From: Aureimonas psammosilenae
GTDB lineage: Bacteria; Pseudomonadota; Alphaproteobacteria; Rhizobiales; Rhizobiaceae
Length of the DNA: 64,000 nt
NCBI RefSeq assembly: GCF_009176975.1
Contig: NZ_WEZG01000006.1
Coordinates: 124,001 to 188,000 of the forward strand
Direction: 5' to 3'
Shown: positions 9,144 to 17,509 of the stretch, piece by piece
Numbering within the stretch: position 1 is the stretch's first letter
Layout of the letters: each line of letters starts with the position of its first letter
Notes under the pieces: generated by a model
Seen by the model: only the letters and a program-made list of their open reading frames with translations
Told to the model about the DNA's origin: nothing
Database searches by the model: none
Program-made: the position numbers and the translations under genes

Positions 9144-9791
9144 ATGATGCACCGCTTCCAAGTTTTCCGCGCCGCGCTGACGGCTTTGTGTTTCCTCGTG
9201 TCGCCGTCCCTCGGCTCCGCGCAGGAGAAGCCGGTCGAGGTGGTGGCCTTCGGCGACAGCCTGTCGGCCGGCTTCGGCGTCGGCCCGGGCGAAAGCTTTC
9301 CCGAACAGCTCCAGGCAGCCTTGAAGGCGAAGGGCTACGATGTCGCGGTCGCCAATGCCGGCGTGTCGGGCGACACCACCAGCGGCGGCCTTCAGCGCAT
9401 CGACTGGTCCGTGCCGCCAACGGCCAAGCTCGTGATCCTCGAACTCGGCGCCAACGACGCCCTGCGCGGCATATCGCCCGCGATTACCAAAAAGAATCTC
9501 GACGACATGCTGAAGCGCCTGACCGAGCGAGGGCAGAAGGTGGTGCTTGCCGGCATGCTCGCGCCGCCGAACATGGGCGAGGATTACGCGGCAAGCTTCA
9601 ACCCGATCTACAAGCGGCTTGCCGAGAAATATGCCGTGCCGCTCTATCCGTTCTTTCTGGACGGTGTCGCCGGCAATCGCGACCTGAACCAGCCGGACGG
9701 CATGCACCCGACGAAGGCCGGCGTCGCGGTGGTGGTGGAGCGCATTCTGCCGCTCGTCACGAAGGAACTCGACGCCATCCGCGCCGGGTGA
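9144..9791 (+). CDS. tesA: Arylesterase / acyl-CoA thioesterase I-like GDSL hydrolase
   Basis: After a signal peptide ('ALTALCFLVSPSLGSAQ') the 215-residue protein shows the four SGNH blocks: 'FGDSLSAGFG' with the catalytic Ser, 'GVSGDTT' with Gly, 'LELGANDALRG' with Asn, and 'QPDGMHPTKAG' with the Asp-His pair. It therefore acts in the periplasm as an esterase/thioesterase/lysophospholipase like TesA. ATG at 9144 is followed directly by a second ATG; a GTG at 9120 is also in frame. It diverges from the YbbA-like gene by 70 bp, as in E. coli. Confidence 0.93.
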   Translation: MMHRFQVFRAALTALCFLVSPSLGSAQEKPVEVVAFGDSLSAGFGVGPGESFPEQLQAALKAKGYDVAVANAGVSGDTTSGGLQRIDWSVPPTAKLVILELGANDALRGISPAITKKNLDDMLKRLTERGQKVVLAGMLAPPNMGEDYAASFNPIYKRLAEKYAVPLYPFFLDGVAGNRDLNQPDGMHPTKAGVAVVVERILPLVTKELDAIRAG

Positions 9792-9944
9792 GGCGCGCCT
9801 TCTTTACCTTGCGTTGCATTTTCCTGTGAACGAAGCGGATTTTCGTTCATCCCCGCGCGAGCGAACCGCCCTATCCTCCTGTTGCGGGTTCTCTCGTGCC
9901 CGCGGCGGTTTTCGCCCGCCTTTCGGCATCGAAGGAGTCCTCCC

Positions 9945-10541
9945 ATGCCGCGATTGTTCGTTGCTCTCGAAATTTCCCGCGATGCTGCGCTTCGGCTTTC
10001 CATGCTGAAGGGCGGCCTGCCTTGCGCCCGTTGGATCGATCAGGAGAACTATCACATCACCCTGCGCTTCATCGGCGACGTGGATGCGCGCTTCGCCGAC
10101 GAGGCGGTGGCCGCGCTCGACCGGATCGAGGCCCCCGCCTTCGAGGTCCAACTCGCCGGCCTCGACGCCTTCGGCTCCCGGAAGCCCCATTCGATCTATG
10201 CGGGCGTGTCGCCGAACCCGGCGCTGGAAGCGCTGCAAGGCGATGTCGACCGGGCGCTGCGCCGCATCGGCCTCGCCCCCGATCCGAAGAAGTTCACGCC
10301 GCACGTGACGCTCGCGCGGCTGCGCCAGCCGAAATCCGAGGAAGTCGCGCGCTATTTGTCGGGGCGCGGCGATTTCCGTTCCGAGCCCTTTCGCGCCTCG
10401 CGCTTCGTGCTCTTCTCCTCCAAGGACTCGGTCGGCGGCGGGCCTTATCTCGTGGAAGAAGCCTTTGAACTCATGCCGGAACGCGGCGCGTCGTCGGGCG
10501 GTGGCACCATTCGCGAAAGCATCGCCGCCGCCTGGCGCTAA
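9945..10541 (+). CDS. thpR: RNA 2',3'-cyclic phosphodiesterase (2H family)
   Basis: The 198-residue protein has the two H-x-T-x motifs of the 2H phosphoesterase fold, 'HITL' at residues 37-40 and 'HVTL' at 120-123. It also has the typical N-terminus 'PRLFVALEI'. ThpR (formerly LigT) opens 2',3'-cyclic phosphates to 2'-phosphates and can join tRNA halves in vitro. The ATG at 9945 follows AAGGAG. A perfect hairpin ends the gene. Confidence 0.93.
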   Translation: MPRLFVALEISRDAALRLSMLKGGLPCARWIDQENYHITLRFIGDVDARFADEAVAALDRIEAPAFEVQLAGLDAFGSRKPHSIYAGVSPNPALEALQGDVDRALRRIGLAPDPKKFTPHVTLARLRQPKSEEVARYLSGRGDFRSEPFRASRFVLFSSKDSVGGGPYLVEEAFELMPERGASSGGGTIRESIAAAWR

Positions 10542-10548
10542 AGAGCAT

Positions 10549-10580
10549 AAGGGGCGCGGCCTGCCTTGGCAGCGCCCCTT
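10549..10580 (+). terminator. Hairpin after thpR (probable terminator)
   Basis: AAGGGGCGC at 10549-10557 pairs perfectly with GCGCCCCTT at 10572-10580, 7 bases past the stop. There is no long T-tract after it, so it may pause or protect RNA rather than terminate efficiently. Confidence 0.5.
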
Positions 10581-10629
10581 CCCGACGCCATGTTTCCCGG
10601 CAATTTCCGAAGATGGAGGCTGGACGGGC

Positions 10630-11040
10630 ATGGCGCGGGGACTGGAGATCGTGAAGGAGCGGATCGACGCCATTCTGTCGCCGGCCTCGCCGCGCGAGCA
10701 GGAGAAGCAGGAAGCGCAGGTGCGCTCGTCCTTTCTCCAATCGGTGCGCCGCGCCCTGCGCCACGTGCCCTTCATGGAGGATGTCGTCGCTTCCTATCAT
10801 TGCGCGCTCGACCCGCAGACACCGGCCGCGTCCAAGGGCATTCTTCTCGCCGCGCTCGCTTATTTCGTGATGCCCATCGACATCGTGCCGGACTTCATCG
10901 TCGGTCTCGGCTTCACGGACGATGTGGCGGTGCTCCTCGCCGCCTTCAAGGCGGTGCAGAACAACATCCGGCCCGAACATTACGACAAGGCCCGCGAAAC
11001 GCTGGGCGAAATGGAGAAGCGGCCGACCGCTCCCGAATAA
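10630..11040 (+). CDS. YkvA family (DUF1232) protein
   Basis: This is a 136-residue protein whose central segment, about residues 70-115 ('KGILLAALAYFVMPIDIVPDFI...FTDDVAVLLAAFKAV'), is the DUF1232/YkvA signature of two hydrophobic helices around a P-x-D-x-I-P-D motif. The family's function is unknown; it is small, membrane-associated and widespread in rhizobia. GGAGG lies 10 bases before the ATG. The gene starts about 90 bp after thpR and could be co-transcribed if the intervening hairpin is leaky. Confidence 0.9.
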   Translation: MARGLEIVKERIDAILSPASPREQEKQEAQVRSSFLQSVRRALRHVPFMEDVVASYHCALDPQTPAASKGILLAALAYFVMPIDIVPDFIVGLGFTDDVAVLLAAFKAVQNNIRPEHYDKARETLGEMEKRPTAPE

Positions 11041-11222
11041 CGGCCTCCCGATCACGGATTCGGGATCGGGTGCGAAAGCCGGGCAAGGACCTGTTTACGC
11101 TGTTTCAAGACTTCTTTAGTCAAATCGCGCCGATCGTCCCCCATCGCCCGGCGCCGGGGACAGGCCTTCATGGCCGACCCCCGCGCGCCGCCAGCGCCAA
11201 GCCGAGAGCCAAGGGAGCTCAC

Positions 11223-11723
11223 ATGAACAGGATCTTCGCCGCGGCGACCGTCGTCCTTCTCGCCGCGACCGCAGGTGCCGCCGCGCAGACGCCGACCCGC
11301 CTCAACCAGTTCGACAAATGGGGTTCCTACTCCTACACCGCGTCCGGCGCGAAGGTCTGCTACATCCTGTCGACCCCGATCACCATGGAGCCGCCGAGCG
11401 TCGACCACGGCGACATCTTCTTCCTGATCTCGCAGAAGCCCGGCCAGAACGTCACCTACGAGCCGCAGGCCGTGATGGGCTATCCGATGAAGGACGGCTC
11501 CAAGGTCACGGTGGATGTCGACGGCAAGAAATACACGCTCTTCACGCGCGGCGAATCCGCCTGGATGGAGAACGCGGCCGAAGAGCCTGCCTTCATCAAG
11601 GCGCTTCAGGCGGGCAAGTCGCTGAAGGTGGACGCCTTCTCCAAGCGCGGCACCGCCACGCACTACACCTATTCCCTGGCGGGCGTTTCGGCGGCGCTCC
11701 AGTCCATTAAGAGCTGCAAGTAA
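11223..11723 (+). CDS. Invasion-associated locus B (IalB) family secreted protein
   Basis: The 166-residue protein has a signal peptide ([16 protein letters not shown], cut near GAAAQ) and an IalB-type domain: '[21 protein letters not shown]', '[12 protein letters not shown]', '[22 protein letters not shown]' and a C-terminal '[16 protein letters not shown]' with the two conserved cysteines. IalB was named in Bartonella, where it aids erythrocyte entry. In free-living rhizobia the homologues are periplasmic proteins of unknown role, so pathogenicity should not be inferred. Adjacency to rlmN is a recurrent alphaproteobacterial arrangement. Confidence 0.88.
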   Translation: MNRIFAAATVVLLAATAGAAAQTPTRLNQFDKWGSYSYTASGAKVCYILSTPITMEPPSVDHGDIFFLISQKPGQNVTYEPQAVMGYPMKDGSKVTVDVDGKKYTLFTRGESAWMENAAEEPAFIKALQAGKSLKVDAFSKRGTATHYTYSLAGVSAALQSIKSCK

Positions 11724-11871
11724 CAAAGCGTCGGGCGCGGCGGCACGGCCGGTTTCGCGCCCACCCCTTGCGCAGCGAGGCGAAAACGGTCACTTAAGCG
11801 GCATCCCGATGTTTTCCGCGACCCCGATACGGCGCTCGTCCACGCCGTTCGCGAGAGGCCGATTTCAAGCG

Positions 11872-13080
11872 ATGTCCCTTTCGATCGATCTTGGCCCCGC
11901 GCCGATCCGGGCGCCGGCCCGTATCTCCCTCCCCGCCGAAAAGCCGCATCTCGTGGGCCTTGGCCGGGAAGCGTTGGCTCAAGCGCTGGAGAAAGCCGGC
12001 GTCCCGGCGAAGCAGGTGCGGATGCGCACGGCGCAGATCTGGCACTGGCTTTATGTGCGCGGCGTTTCCGACTTCTCGGCGATGCGCAACATCTCGAAGG
12101 ACCTGCGCGAGAAGCTGATCTCCGAGTTCGACATTTCCCGGCCCGAAATCGTCGAGGAGCAGATTTCCGTCGATGGCACGAGGAAATGGCTGCTGCGCTA
12201 CCCGCCGCGCGGCGCCGGCCGCCCGGTGGAAGTCGAGGCCGTTTATATCCCCGAAAAAGGACGCGGCACGCTTTGCGTGTCCTCCCAGGTCGGCTGCACC
12301 CTCACCTGCACCTTCTGCCACACGGGCACGCAGCGCATGGTGAGGAACCTCACCGCCGGCGAGATCGTGGGACAATTGCTGATCGCGCGCGACCGGCTCG
12401 GCGACTTTCCCGCCCACGACACGCCGGACGGGGCGATCGTGCCCGGCGAGGGTCGCCTCGTGTCGAATGTCGTGATGATGGGCATGGGCGAGCCGCTCTA
12501 CAATTACGACAACGTGCGCGACGCGCTGGCCGTCGTGTCGGACGGCGACGGGCTCGCCATCTCCAAGCGCCGCATCACCCTGTCCACCTCCGGCGTCGTG
12601 CCGATGATCCGCCCGACCGGCGAGGAAATGGGCGTCGGCCTCGCCATCTCGCTCCATGCGGTGCGCAACGATCTTCGCGACATCCTCGTGCCGATCAACC
12701 GCAAATATCCGTTGGAACAACTTCTGGAAGCCTGCCGCACCTATCCCGGCGCGTCCAACGCCCGGCGCATCACCTTCGAATACGTGATGCTGAAGGACGT
12801 CAACGATTCCGACGAGGAAGCGCGCGAGCTGGTGCGGCTCCTGAAAGGGATTCCGGCCAAGATCAACCTCATCCCCTTCAATCCCTGGCCGGGCTCGAAC
12901 TACGGCTGCTCGGACTGGGACCGCATCGAGCGCTTCGCCGCGATCGTCAACGAGGCGGGCTACGCCTCGCCGATCCGAACGCCGCGCGGCCGCGACATCC
13001 TGGCCGCCTGCGGCCAGTTGAAGTCCGAATCCGAGCGCATGAAGAAGACCGAGCGCATGGCGGCTGGCGCCGCCGCCTGA
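11872..13080 (+). CDS. rlmN: 23S rRNA (adenine2503-C2)/tRNA methyltransferase, radical SAM
   Basis: RlmN methylates A2503 of 23S rRNA and A37 of some tRNAs using a [4Fe-4S] cluster and two SAM molecules. The cluster motif C-x3-C-x2-C is at residues 142-149 ('GCTLTCTFC'), the SAM region includes '[16 protein letters not shown]', and the catalytic C-terminal cysteine lies in '[11 protein letters not shown]'. The N-terminal helical RNA-binding domain is present ('[16 protein letters not shown]'). Length 402 is normal from the ATG at 11872; an ATG at 11809 would add 21 residues without family similarity that I recognise. Confidence 0.96.
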   Translation: MSLSIDLGPAPIRAPARISLPAEKPHLVGLGREALAQALEKAGVPAKQVRMRTAQIWHWLYVRGVSDFSAMRNISKDLREKLISEFDISRPEIVEEQISVDGTRKWLLRYPPRGAGRPVEVEAVYIPEKGRGTLCVSSQVGCTLTCTFCHTGTQRMVRNLTAGEIVGQLLIARDRLGDFPAHDTPDGAIVPGEGRLVSNVVMMGMGEPLYNYDNVRDALAVVSDGDGLAISKRRITLSTSGVVPMIRPTGEEMGVGLAISLHAVRNDLRDILVPINRKYPLEQLLEACRTYPGASNARRITFEYVMLKDVNDSDEEARELVRLLKGIPAKINLIPFNPWPGSNYGCSDWDRIERFAAIVNEAGYASPIRTPRGRDILAACGQLKSESERMKKTERMAAGAAA

Positions 13081-13089
13081 AGCGGCCTT

Positions 13090-13112
13090 GACCTTCCCCT
13101 TGGGGGAAGGTC
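13090..13112 (+). terminator. Perfect hairpin after rlmN
   Basis: GACCTTCCCC and GGGGAAGGTC form a perfect 10-bp stem with a 3-base loop, 10 bases after the rlmN stop. No T-run follows, so it is a probable terminator or RNA-end stabiliser at moderate confidence. Confidence 0.5.
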
Positions 13113-13154
13113 CATCTCCTCGTCCTGGATCACTTGGATCATCGGAGACGAGAC

Positions 13155-13544
13155 ATGAGAATGCCCGCCATCCTCGGCCTTGCCGCCTTTCTCGCCGTTC
13201 CCGCCTTGGCTCACGCGCAGGACGCGCATGGCGGCATGGACCATTCGAAAATGGATCATGGCGCTGCGCCGGCCGCATCCGCCAATGTCGACCCGGCCTA
13301 TGCGAAGGCCTGGAACGAGGCGCTGGCCTCCATGCATGCCGACATGGCGGTGGAGCCGACAAGCGACGCCGATCTCGACTTTCTCAAAGGCATGATCCCC
13401 CATCACGAGGGCGCGATCGCGATGGCGAGGATCGAGCTTCAATACGGCAAGGACCCGAAGGTGAAAGCGCTGGCCGAAAAGATCATCGCCGCGCAGGAAG
13501 CCGAGATCGCCGAAATGAAGGCTTGGATCGCGGAGCGGAAGTAA
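13155..13544 (+). CDS. DUF305 family secreted protein, probable metal-binding
   Basis: The 129-residue protein has a signal peptide ([21 protein letters not shown]) and then a Met/His-rich linker, '[11 protein letters not shown]'. The DUF305 domain follows, with its hallmark '[16 protein letters not shown]' and a second helix ending '[16 protein letters not shown]'. DUF305 proteins are ferritin-like four-helix proteins, often found with copper-resistance genes. The M-D-H repeats here look like a copper-binding site. No copper pump or oxidase gene is nearby. The ATG at 13155 follows GGAGACGAG. Confidence 0.87.
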   Translation: MRMPAILGLAAFLAVPALAHAQDAHGGMDHSKMDHGAAPAASANVDPAYAKAWNEALASMHADMAVEPTSDADLDFLKGMIPHHEGAIAMARIELQYGKDPKVKALAEKIIAAQEAEIAEMKAWIAERK

Positions 13545-13570
13545 CGCGGATCGACACTATCTGAGGCAGC

Positions 13571-14047
13571 ATGATCCTGGTCCTGCGCCTCGTGTTCCTG
13601 ATTCCGCTCGGCTTCGTGGCGGCTTGCCTCGGAGCCGCCTTCGCGTTGATCGGGCCCTTCGTCGGGCCCTTTCCGCCGTTGGACCAGGACCCCCTCTATT
13701 GGTTCGAACTCGCCTGGGCCTTCGGCATCCAGGCCGTGCAGATTGGCTCCGTCGCCTTTCTGCCCTGGGCCTGTTTCATGATCGCGACCGAGTTTCTGGG
13801 GCTTGGCTCGATCCTGATCCACGCGGCGGCAGGACTCTTGGGCGCCTTCGCATACTTGCGCCTTTCCTATGACGGCGCCATGCCGGATGGTGGCGTGCGC
13901 ACGGCTGTCATCGCCGCCGGCCTCGTCTTCGCCCTCGTTTACTGGCTGGTCGCCGGGCGCGGCGCGGGCCGCGAACGCTCCCGTCAGCGCGAGGGCGTCA
14001 GGAGGATCGAAACCGCGAAGCCTGAGAACACCGACGCGAAGACGTAG
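13571..14047 (+). CDS. Hypothetical four-helix membrane protein
   Basis: I do not recognise the family. The 158-residue protein has about four hydrophobic segments, near residues 3-30, 52-76, 80-97 and 111-130. A basic, polar C-terminal tail (about residues 130-158) would be cytoplasmic. The sequence between helices one and two contains 'GPFPPLDQDPLYWFELAW'. Codon usage is like the neighbours. Its last 64 bases overlap the LysE-type exporter gene on the other strand. It begins 26 bp after the DUF305 gene and could be in its transcript. Confidence 0.7.
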   Translation: MILVLRLVFLIPLGFVAACLGAAFALIGPFVGPFPPLDQDPLYWFELAWAFGIQAVQIGSVAFLPWACFMIATEFLGLGSILIHAAAGLLGAFAYLRLSYDGAMPDGGVRTAVIAAGLVFALVYWLVAGRGAGRERSRQREGVRRIETAKPENTDAKT

Positions 14048-14628
14048 TCGATGCCGCGCATCACCTTCGGCCGGCTCTTCAAGGTGCCGGCGATGGCTTC
14101 GGCCGCCAGAATGATGCCAGCGCAGACCGGCGTGCCGATCACCACGAAATAAACCCCGAAGAAGAACAGCTTCGCCCCCGCATGGGGATCGCCCGCCGAC
14201 ACGAAACTCGGCAAAAAGGTCACAAAGAACAGGATGATCTTCGGGTTGAGAAGATTGATCCCGAGGCCGAGCAGCCAGTTGGAGGCGAGCGAGCGCTCCC
14301 GGCCGGCCGCAAGCGTCGCCGGATTGAAGGACGAGCCGTTGCGGATCGCCTGGAAGGCGAGCCAGCCGAGATAAAGCGCGCCGCCGATCTTCAGGACGGC
14401 GAAGGCACCGGGCGAAGCGGCGAGCAGCGCCGACAGGCCGAAGGCGGCAAGCGTCGTGTGGACGAGAACGCCGCAAAGCGCCCCGCCCATGGCGGCGAAT
14501 CCTGCAGTTCTTCCCTGCGCCAAGGTGCGCCCCACGAAAAGCGTCATGTCGGGGCCGGGCGTGATCGCCAGAACGAAGGCGGCGAGCGTGAAGGCCAGAA
14601 GCGGCCCCGTATCGGGAATGAAGTCCAT
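13984..14628 (-). CDS. LysE/RhtB family amino-acid exporter
   Basis: The 214-residue protein has six membrane segments and the LysE-superfamily N-terminus 'FVLAITPGPDMTLFVGRTLAQGR', followed by 'KIGGALYLGWLAFQAIR' and 'LLGLGINLLNPKIILFFVTFLP'. These are diagnostic of RhtB-type exporters of homoserine, threonine or other amino acids. The substrate is not deducible. The 3' end overlaps the upstream membrane-protein gene by 64 bp in convergent orientation. Confidence 0.93.
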   Translation of the reverse strand: MDFIPDTGPLLAFTLAAFVLAITPGPDMTLFVGRTLAQGRTAGFAAMGGALCGVLVHTTLAAFGLSALLAASPGAFAVLKIGGALYLGWLAFQAIRNGSSFNPATLAAGRERSLASNWLLGLGINLLNPKIILFFVTFLPSFVSAGDPHAGAKLFFFGVYFVVIGTPVCAGIILAAEAIAGTLKSRPKVMRGIDYVFASVFSGFAVSILLTPSR

Positions 14629-14698
14629 GACGGCGGATCTCCGGAAAGTCTTGGTCTTTTATCCTCGCCTCACCTCCGCCGCCAGCCCCGCTACCGGC

Positions 14699-15124
14699 TC
14701 AACGCCAGGCGACCAGAAGCGCGCCGGCCGCGATCAGGAAAACGCCGAGCCAGCCGGACAGGCTCAACCGCTCGCCGAGAAATATCGCGCCGAACAAGGC
14801 GACCAGAACCACGGAAAGCTTGTCGATGGGCGCGACCTCGGCCGCCTGACCGATCTTCAACGCCCGGAAATAAGCCAGCCATGACAAGCCCGTCGCGCAG
14901 CCGGACAGGACGAGGAACAGCCAGCTTCGCCCCGAGATGGTGGACAATCCCTGCCAGCTTCCCGTGATCGTCAGGATCAGCGAAAGCACAGCCAGGATCA
15001 CGAGCGTGCGGATCAGTGTGGCGAAGTCCGAGCCGACATTCTCGACGCCGAGCTTGGCGAAGATCGCGGTCAGGCTCGCGAAAAGCGCGGACAGAACTGC
15101 CCAGAACTGCCAGGATGCCGTCAT
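14699..15124 (-). CDS. Half-size EamA-family (DMT superfamily) transporter
   Basis: The 141-residue protein contains a single EamA repeat of about five membrane segments, from 'FWAVLSALFASLTAIFAKLGV' to 'LSGWLGVFLIAAGALLVA'. The conserved 'ALKIGQAAEVAPIDKLSVVLVALFGAIFLGE' is split over its two last helices. Full-size DMT exporters have two repeats, so this one would work as a dimer. The ATG at 15124 places the first helix eight residues in. It diverges from argG by 76 bp. Confidence 0.88.
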   Translation of the reverse strand: MTASWQFWAVLSALFASLTAIFAKLGVENVGSDFATLIRTLVILAVLSLILTITGSWQGLSTISGRSWLFLVLSGCATGLSWLAYFRALKIGQAAEVAPIDKLSVVLVALFGAIFLGERLSLSGWLGVFLIAAGALLVAWR

Positions 15125-15200
15125 ATCCGCTCTTCCTGCCTTTCGCGAAGCCGTGTTAGAGCCGGCTTCATCTTTGAGTTTCGAAACGGATGGTGAGTGA

Positions 15201-16421
15201 ATGCCCGCACATCGCGACGTCAAGAAGGTGGTTCTCGCCTATTCCGGCGGCCTCGACACTTCCATCATCCTGAAATGGCTGCAAACGGAACTCGGCGCCG
15301 AGGTCGTGACCTTCACCGCCGATCTCGGCCAGGGCGAGGAACTGGAGCCGGCGCGCCGCAAGGCCGAGATGCTCGGCATCAAGGAAATCTTCATCGAGGA
15401 CGTGCGCGAGGAATTCGTGCGCGACTTCGTGTTTCCGATGTTCCGCGCGAACGCCCTTTACGAGGGCATCTATCTCCTCGGCACCTCCATCGCGCGGCCC
15501 CTGATCGCCAAATACCTCGTCGACATCGCCGCGAAGACCGGCGCCGACGCCGTCGCCCACGGCGCGACCGGCAAGGGCAACGATCAGGTGCGCTTCGAGC
15601 TTTCCGCCTATGCCCTGAACCCGGACATCAAGATCATCGCGCCCTGGCGCGATTGGAGCTTCAAGAGCCGCACCGACCTTCTCGATTTCGCCGAGAAGAA
15701 CCAGATCCCGGTCGCGAAAGACAAGCAGGGCGAAGCGCCCTTCTCCGTGGACGCCAACCTCCTCCACTCGTCCTCGGAAGGAAAGGTGCTGGAAGACCCG
15801 GCCGAGGAAGCGCCGTCTTACGTCTACCAGCGCACCATCAGCCCCGAGGAAGCGCCGGACCGGGCGACGGTGGTGGAGATCGGCTTCTCCAAGGGCGACG
15901 CGATCTCGATCGACGGGCAGATCCTGAAAGCCCACGAGATCCTGGCGCGCTTGAACGATCTCGGCCGCGACAACGGCATCGGCCGCATCGATCTCGTGGA
16001 AAACCGCTTCGTCGGCATGAAGTCGCGCGGCATCTACGAGACGCCCGGCGGCACGATCCTCCTCGCCGCCCACCGCGCGATCGAGTCCATCACGCTGGAT
16101 CGCGGCGCGGGGCACCTGAAGGACGAGCTGATGCCGCGCTATGCGGAGCTGATCTATAACGGCTTCTGGTTCTCACCTGAGCGTGAGATGCTCCAGGCGC
16201 TGATCGACAAAAGCCAGGAGCACGTGGAAGGCACCGTGCGCCTGAAGCTCTATAAGGGCAACGTCATGGTGATCGGCCGCTCGTCGCCCAAATCCCTGTA
16301 TTCCGACGCCCTCGTCACCTTCGAGGACGATCGCGGCGCCTACGACCAGAAGGACGCCGCCGGTTTCATCAAGCTGAATGCGCTCCGCCTGCGCACACTG
16401 GCGAAACGCGACCGGCTGTAG
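15201..16421 (+). CDS. argG: Argininosuccinate synthase
   Basis: ArgG joins citrulline and aspartate with ATP to give argininosuccinate, the penultimate step of arginine synthesis, in the cytoplasm. The ATP-pyrophosphatase loop 'AYSGGLDTS' lies near residue 14. Further signatures are '[16 protein letters not shown]', '[16 protein letters not shown]' and '[14 protein letters not shown]'. Length 406 is standard, and the ATG at 15201 gives the usual '[14 protein letters not shown]' beginning. No other arg genes are adjacent. Confidence 0.98.
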   Translation: MPAHRDVKKVVLAYSGGLDTSIILKWLQTELGAEVVTFTADLGQGEELEPARRKAEMLGIKEIFIEDVREEFVRDFVFPMFRANALYEGIYLLGTSIARPLIAKYLVDIAAKTGADAVAHGATGKGNDQVRFELSAYALNPDIKIIAPWRDWSFKSRTDLLDFAEKNQIPVAKDKQGEAPFSVDANLLHSSSEGKVLEDPAEEAPSYVYQRTISPEEAPDRATVVEIGFSKGDAISIDGQILKAHEILARLNDLGRDNGIGRIDLVENRFVGMKSRGIYETPGGTILLAAHRAIESITLDRGAGHLKDELMPRYAELIYNGFWFSPEREMLQALIDKSQEHVEGTVRLKLYKGNVMVIGRSSPKSLYSDALVTFEDDRGAYDQKDAAGFIKLNALRLRTLAKRDRL

Positions 16422-16478
16422 CTGGAAACCGTCCTCGGTCGCGCCCATCTTTGCGATCAGCAAAGAAAGGCGCGGCCT

Positions 16479-17489
16479 ATGATTCCCTATTCGGTTCTCG
16501 ATCTTTCCAATGTCGGCGAAGGGCAAACGGCGGCGGATGCGCTTCGCAACTCCGCCGACCTGGCTCGCCACGCCGAAAGCCTCGGCTACGGGCGCTTCTG
16601 GCTGGCCGAGCACCACAACATGACCGGCATCGCTTCGGCCGCCACCTCGATCGTCATCGGCCATGTCGCGGCGGCGACGAAAACCATCCGCGTCGGGGCC
16701 GGCGGCATCATGCTGCCGAACCACGCGCCGCTCGTGATCGCCGAGCAGTTCGGCACGCTCGCGACGCTTTTTCCCGGCCGCATCGATCTCGGCCTCGGCC
16801 GCGCGCCGGGCTCGGATATGCTCACCGCCAGAGCCCTTCGGCGCAATCTCGAAGGCGGCGACAGCTTCCCCCACGACGTCGTGGAGCTGATCAACTATTT
16901 CGAGGACGCCCAGCCGGGCCAGCGCGTTCAGGCCTTTCCGGGCTCTGGAATTAAGGTGCCGGTCTTCATCCTCGGCTCCTCGCTCTACGGCGCGCAGCTC
17001 GCCGCGCATCTCGGCCTGCCTTACGCCTTCGCCTCGCATTTCGCCCCTGCCATGCTCAACCAAGCAATCGAGGTCTATCGCGACACCTTCCGCCCTTCCG
17101 TGACGCTTGCCGAGCCATGGTTCATCCTGGCCGTGAACGTCTTTGCCGGCGAAACGGACGAGGAAGGGCAATACCTGCGCTCTTCCATGGCACAGGCTTT
17201 CGTGAACCTTCGCACCGGTAATCCCGGCCCCCTGCCCCGCCCGGCCGAAAACCTCGAATCCTTCGTGGATCGTTTCGCGCTGGCCGGCGCCGACGAGGCC
17301 TTGTCCTGCGCGGCCACCGGCTCGCCCGAAACCGTCAGGCGCGAGCTGGGGGCCCTGGTCGATCGCCATCGCCCGGACGAGGTGATCGTCGTCGGCGCGA
17401 TCCACGACCATGCCAAGCGTTTGCGCTCCTACGAGATCGCGGCCGAGGCCTTGCGCTCCTTGACCGTTTCGCGGCAAGCCGCCGAGTGA
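16479..17489 (+). CDS. LLM-class flavin-dependent oxidoreductase (luciferase-like)
   Basis: The 336-residue protein has the bacterial luciferase-like TIM barrel: '[20 protein letters not shown]', '[27 protein letters not shown]' and '[13 protein letters not shown]', which place it in the YhbW-like subgroup. Such enzymes use FMNH2, supplied by a partner reductase, to oxygenate small molecules. The substrate is unknown. The gene ends as GTGA at the upstream edge of the next gene, so co-expression with the M3 peptidase is likely. Confidence 0.92.
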   Translation: MIPYSVLDLSNVGEGQTAADALRNSADLARHAESLGYGRFWLAEHHNMTGIASAATSIVIGHVAAATKTIRVGAGGIMLPNHAPLVIAEQFGTLATLFPGRIDLGLGRAPGSDMLTARALRRNLEGGDSFPHDVVELINYFEDAQPGQRVQAFPGSGIKVPVFILGSSLYGAQLAAHLGLPYAFASHFAPAMLNQAIEVYRDTFRPSVTLAEPWFILAVNVFAGETDEEGQYLRSSMAQAFVNLRTGNPGPLPRPAENLESFVDRFALAGADEALSCAATGSPETVRRELGALVDRHRPDEVIVVGAIHDHAKRLRSYEIAAEALRSLTVSRQAAE

Positions 17490-17509
17490 GTGAACGGGAG
17501 AAGCTTCGC

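Noticed and set aside
11733-11762. GGGCGCG/CGCGCCC inverted repeat after the IalB-family gene
   Set aside because: Seven-bp stem with a 16-base loop and no T-run; expected by chance in such GC-rich DNA.
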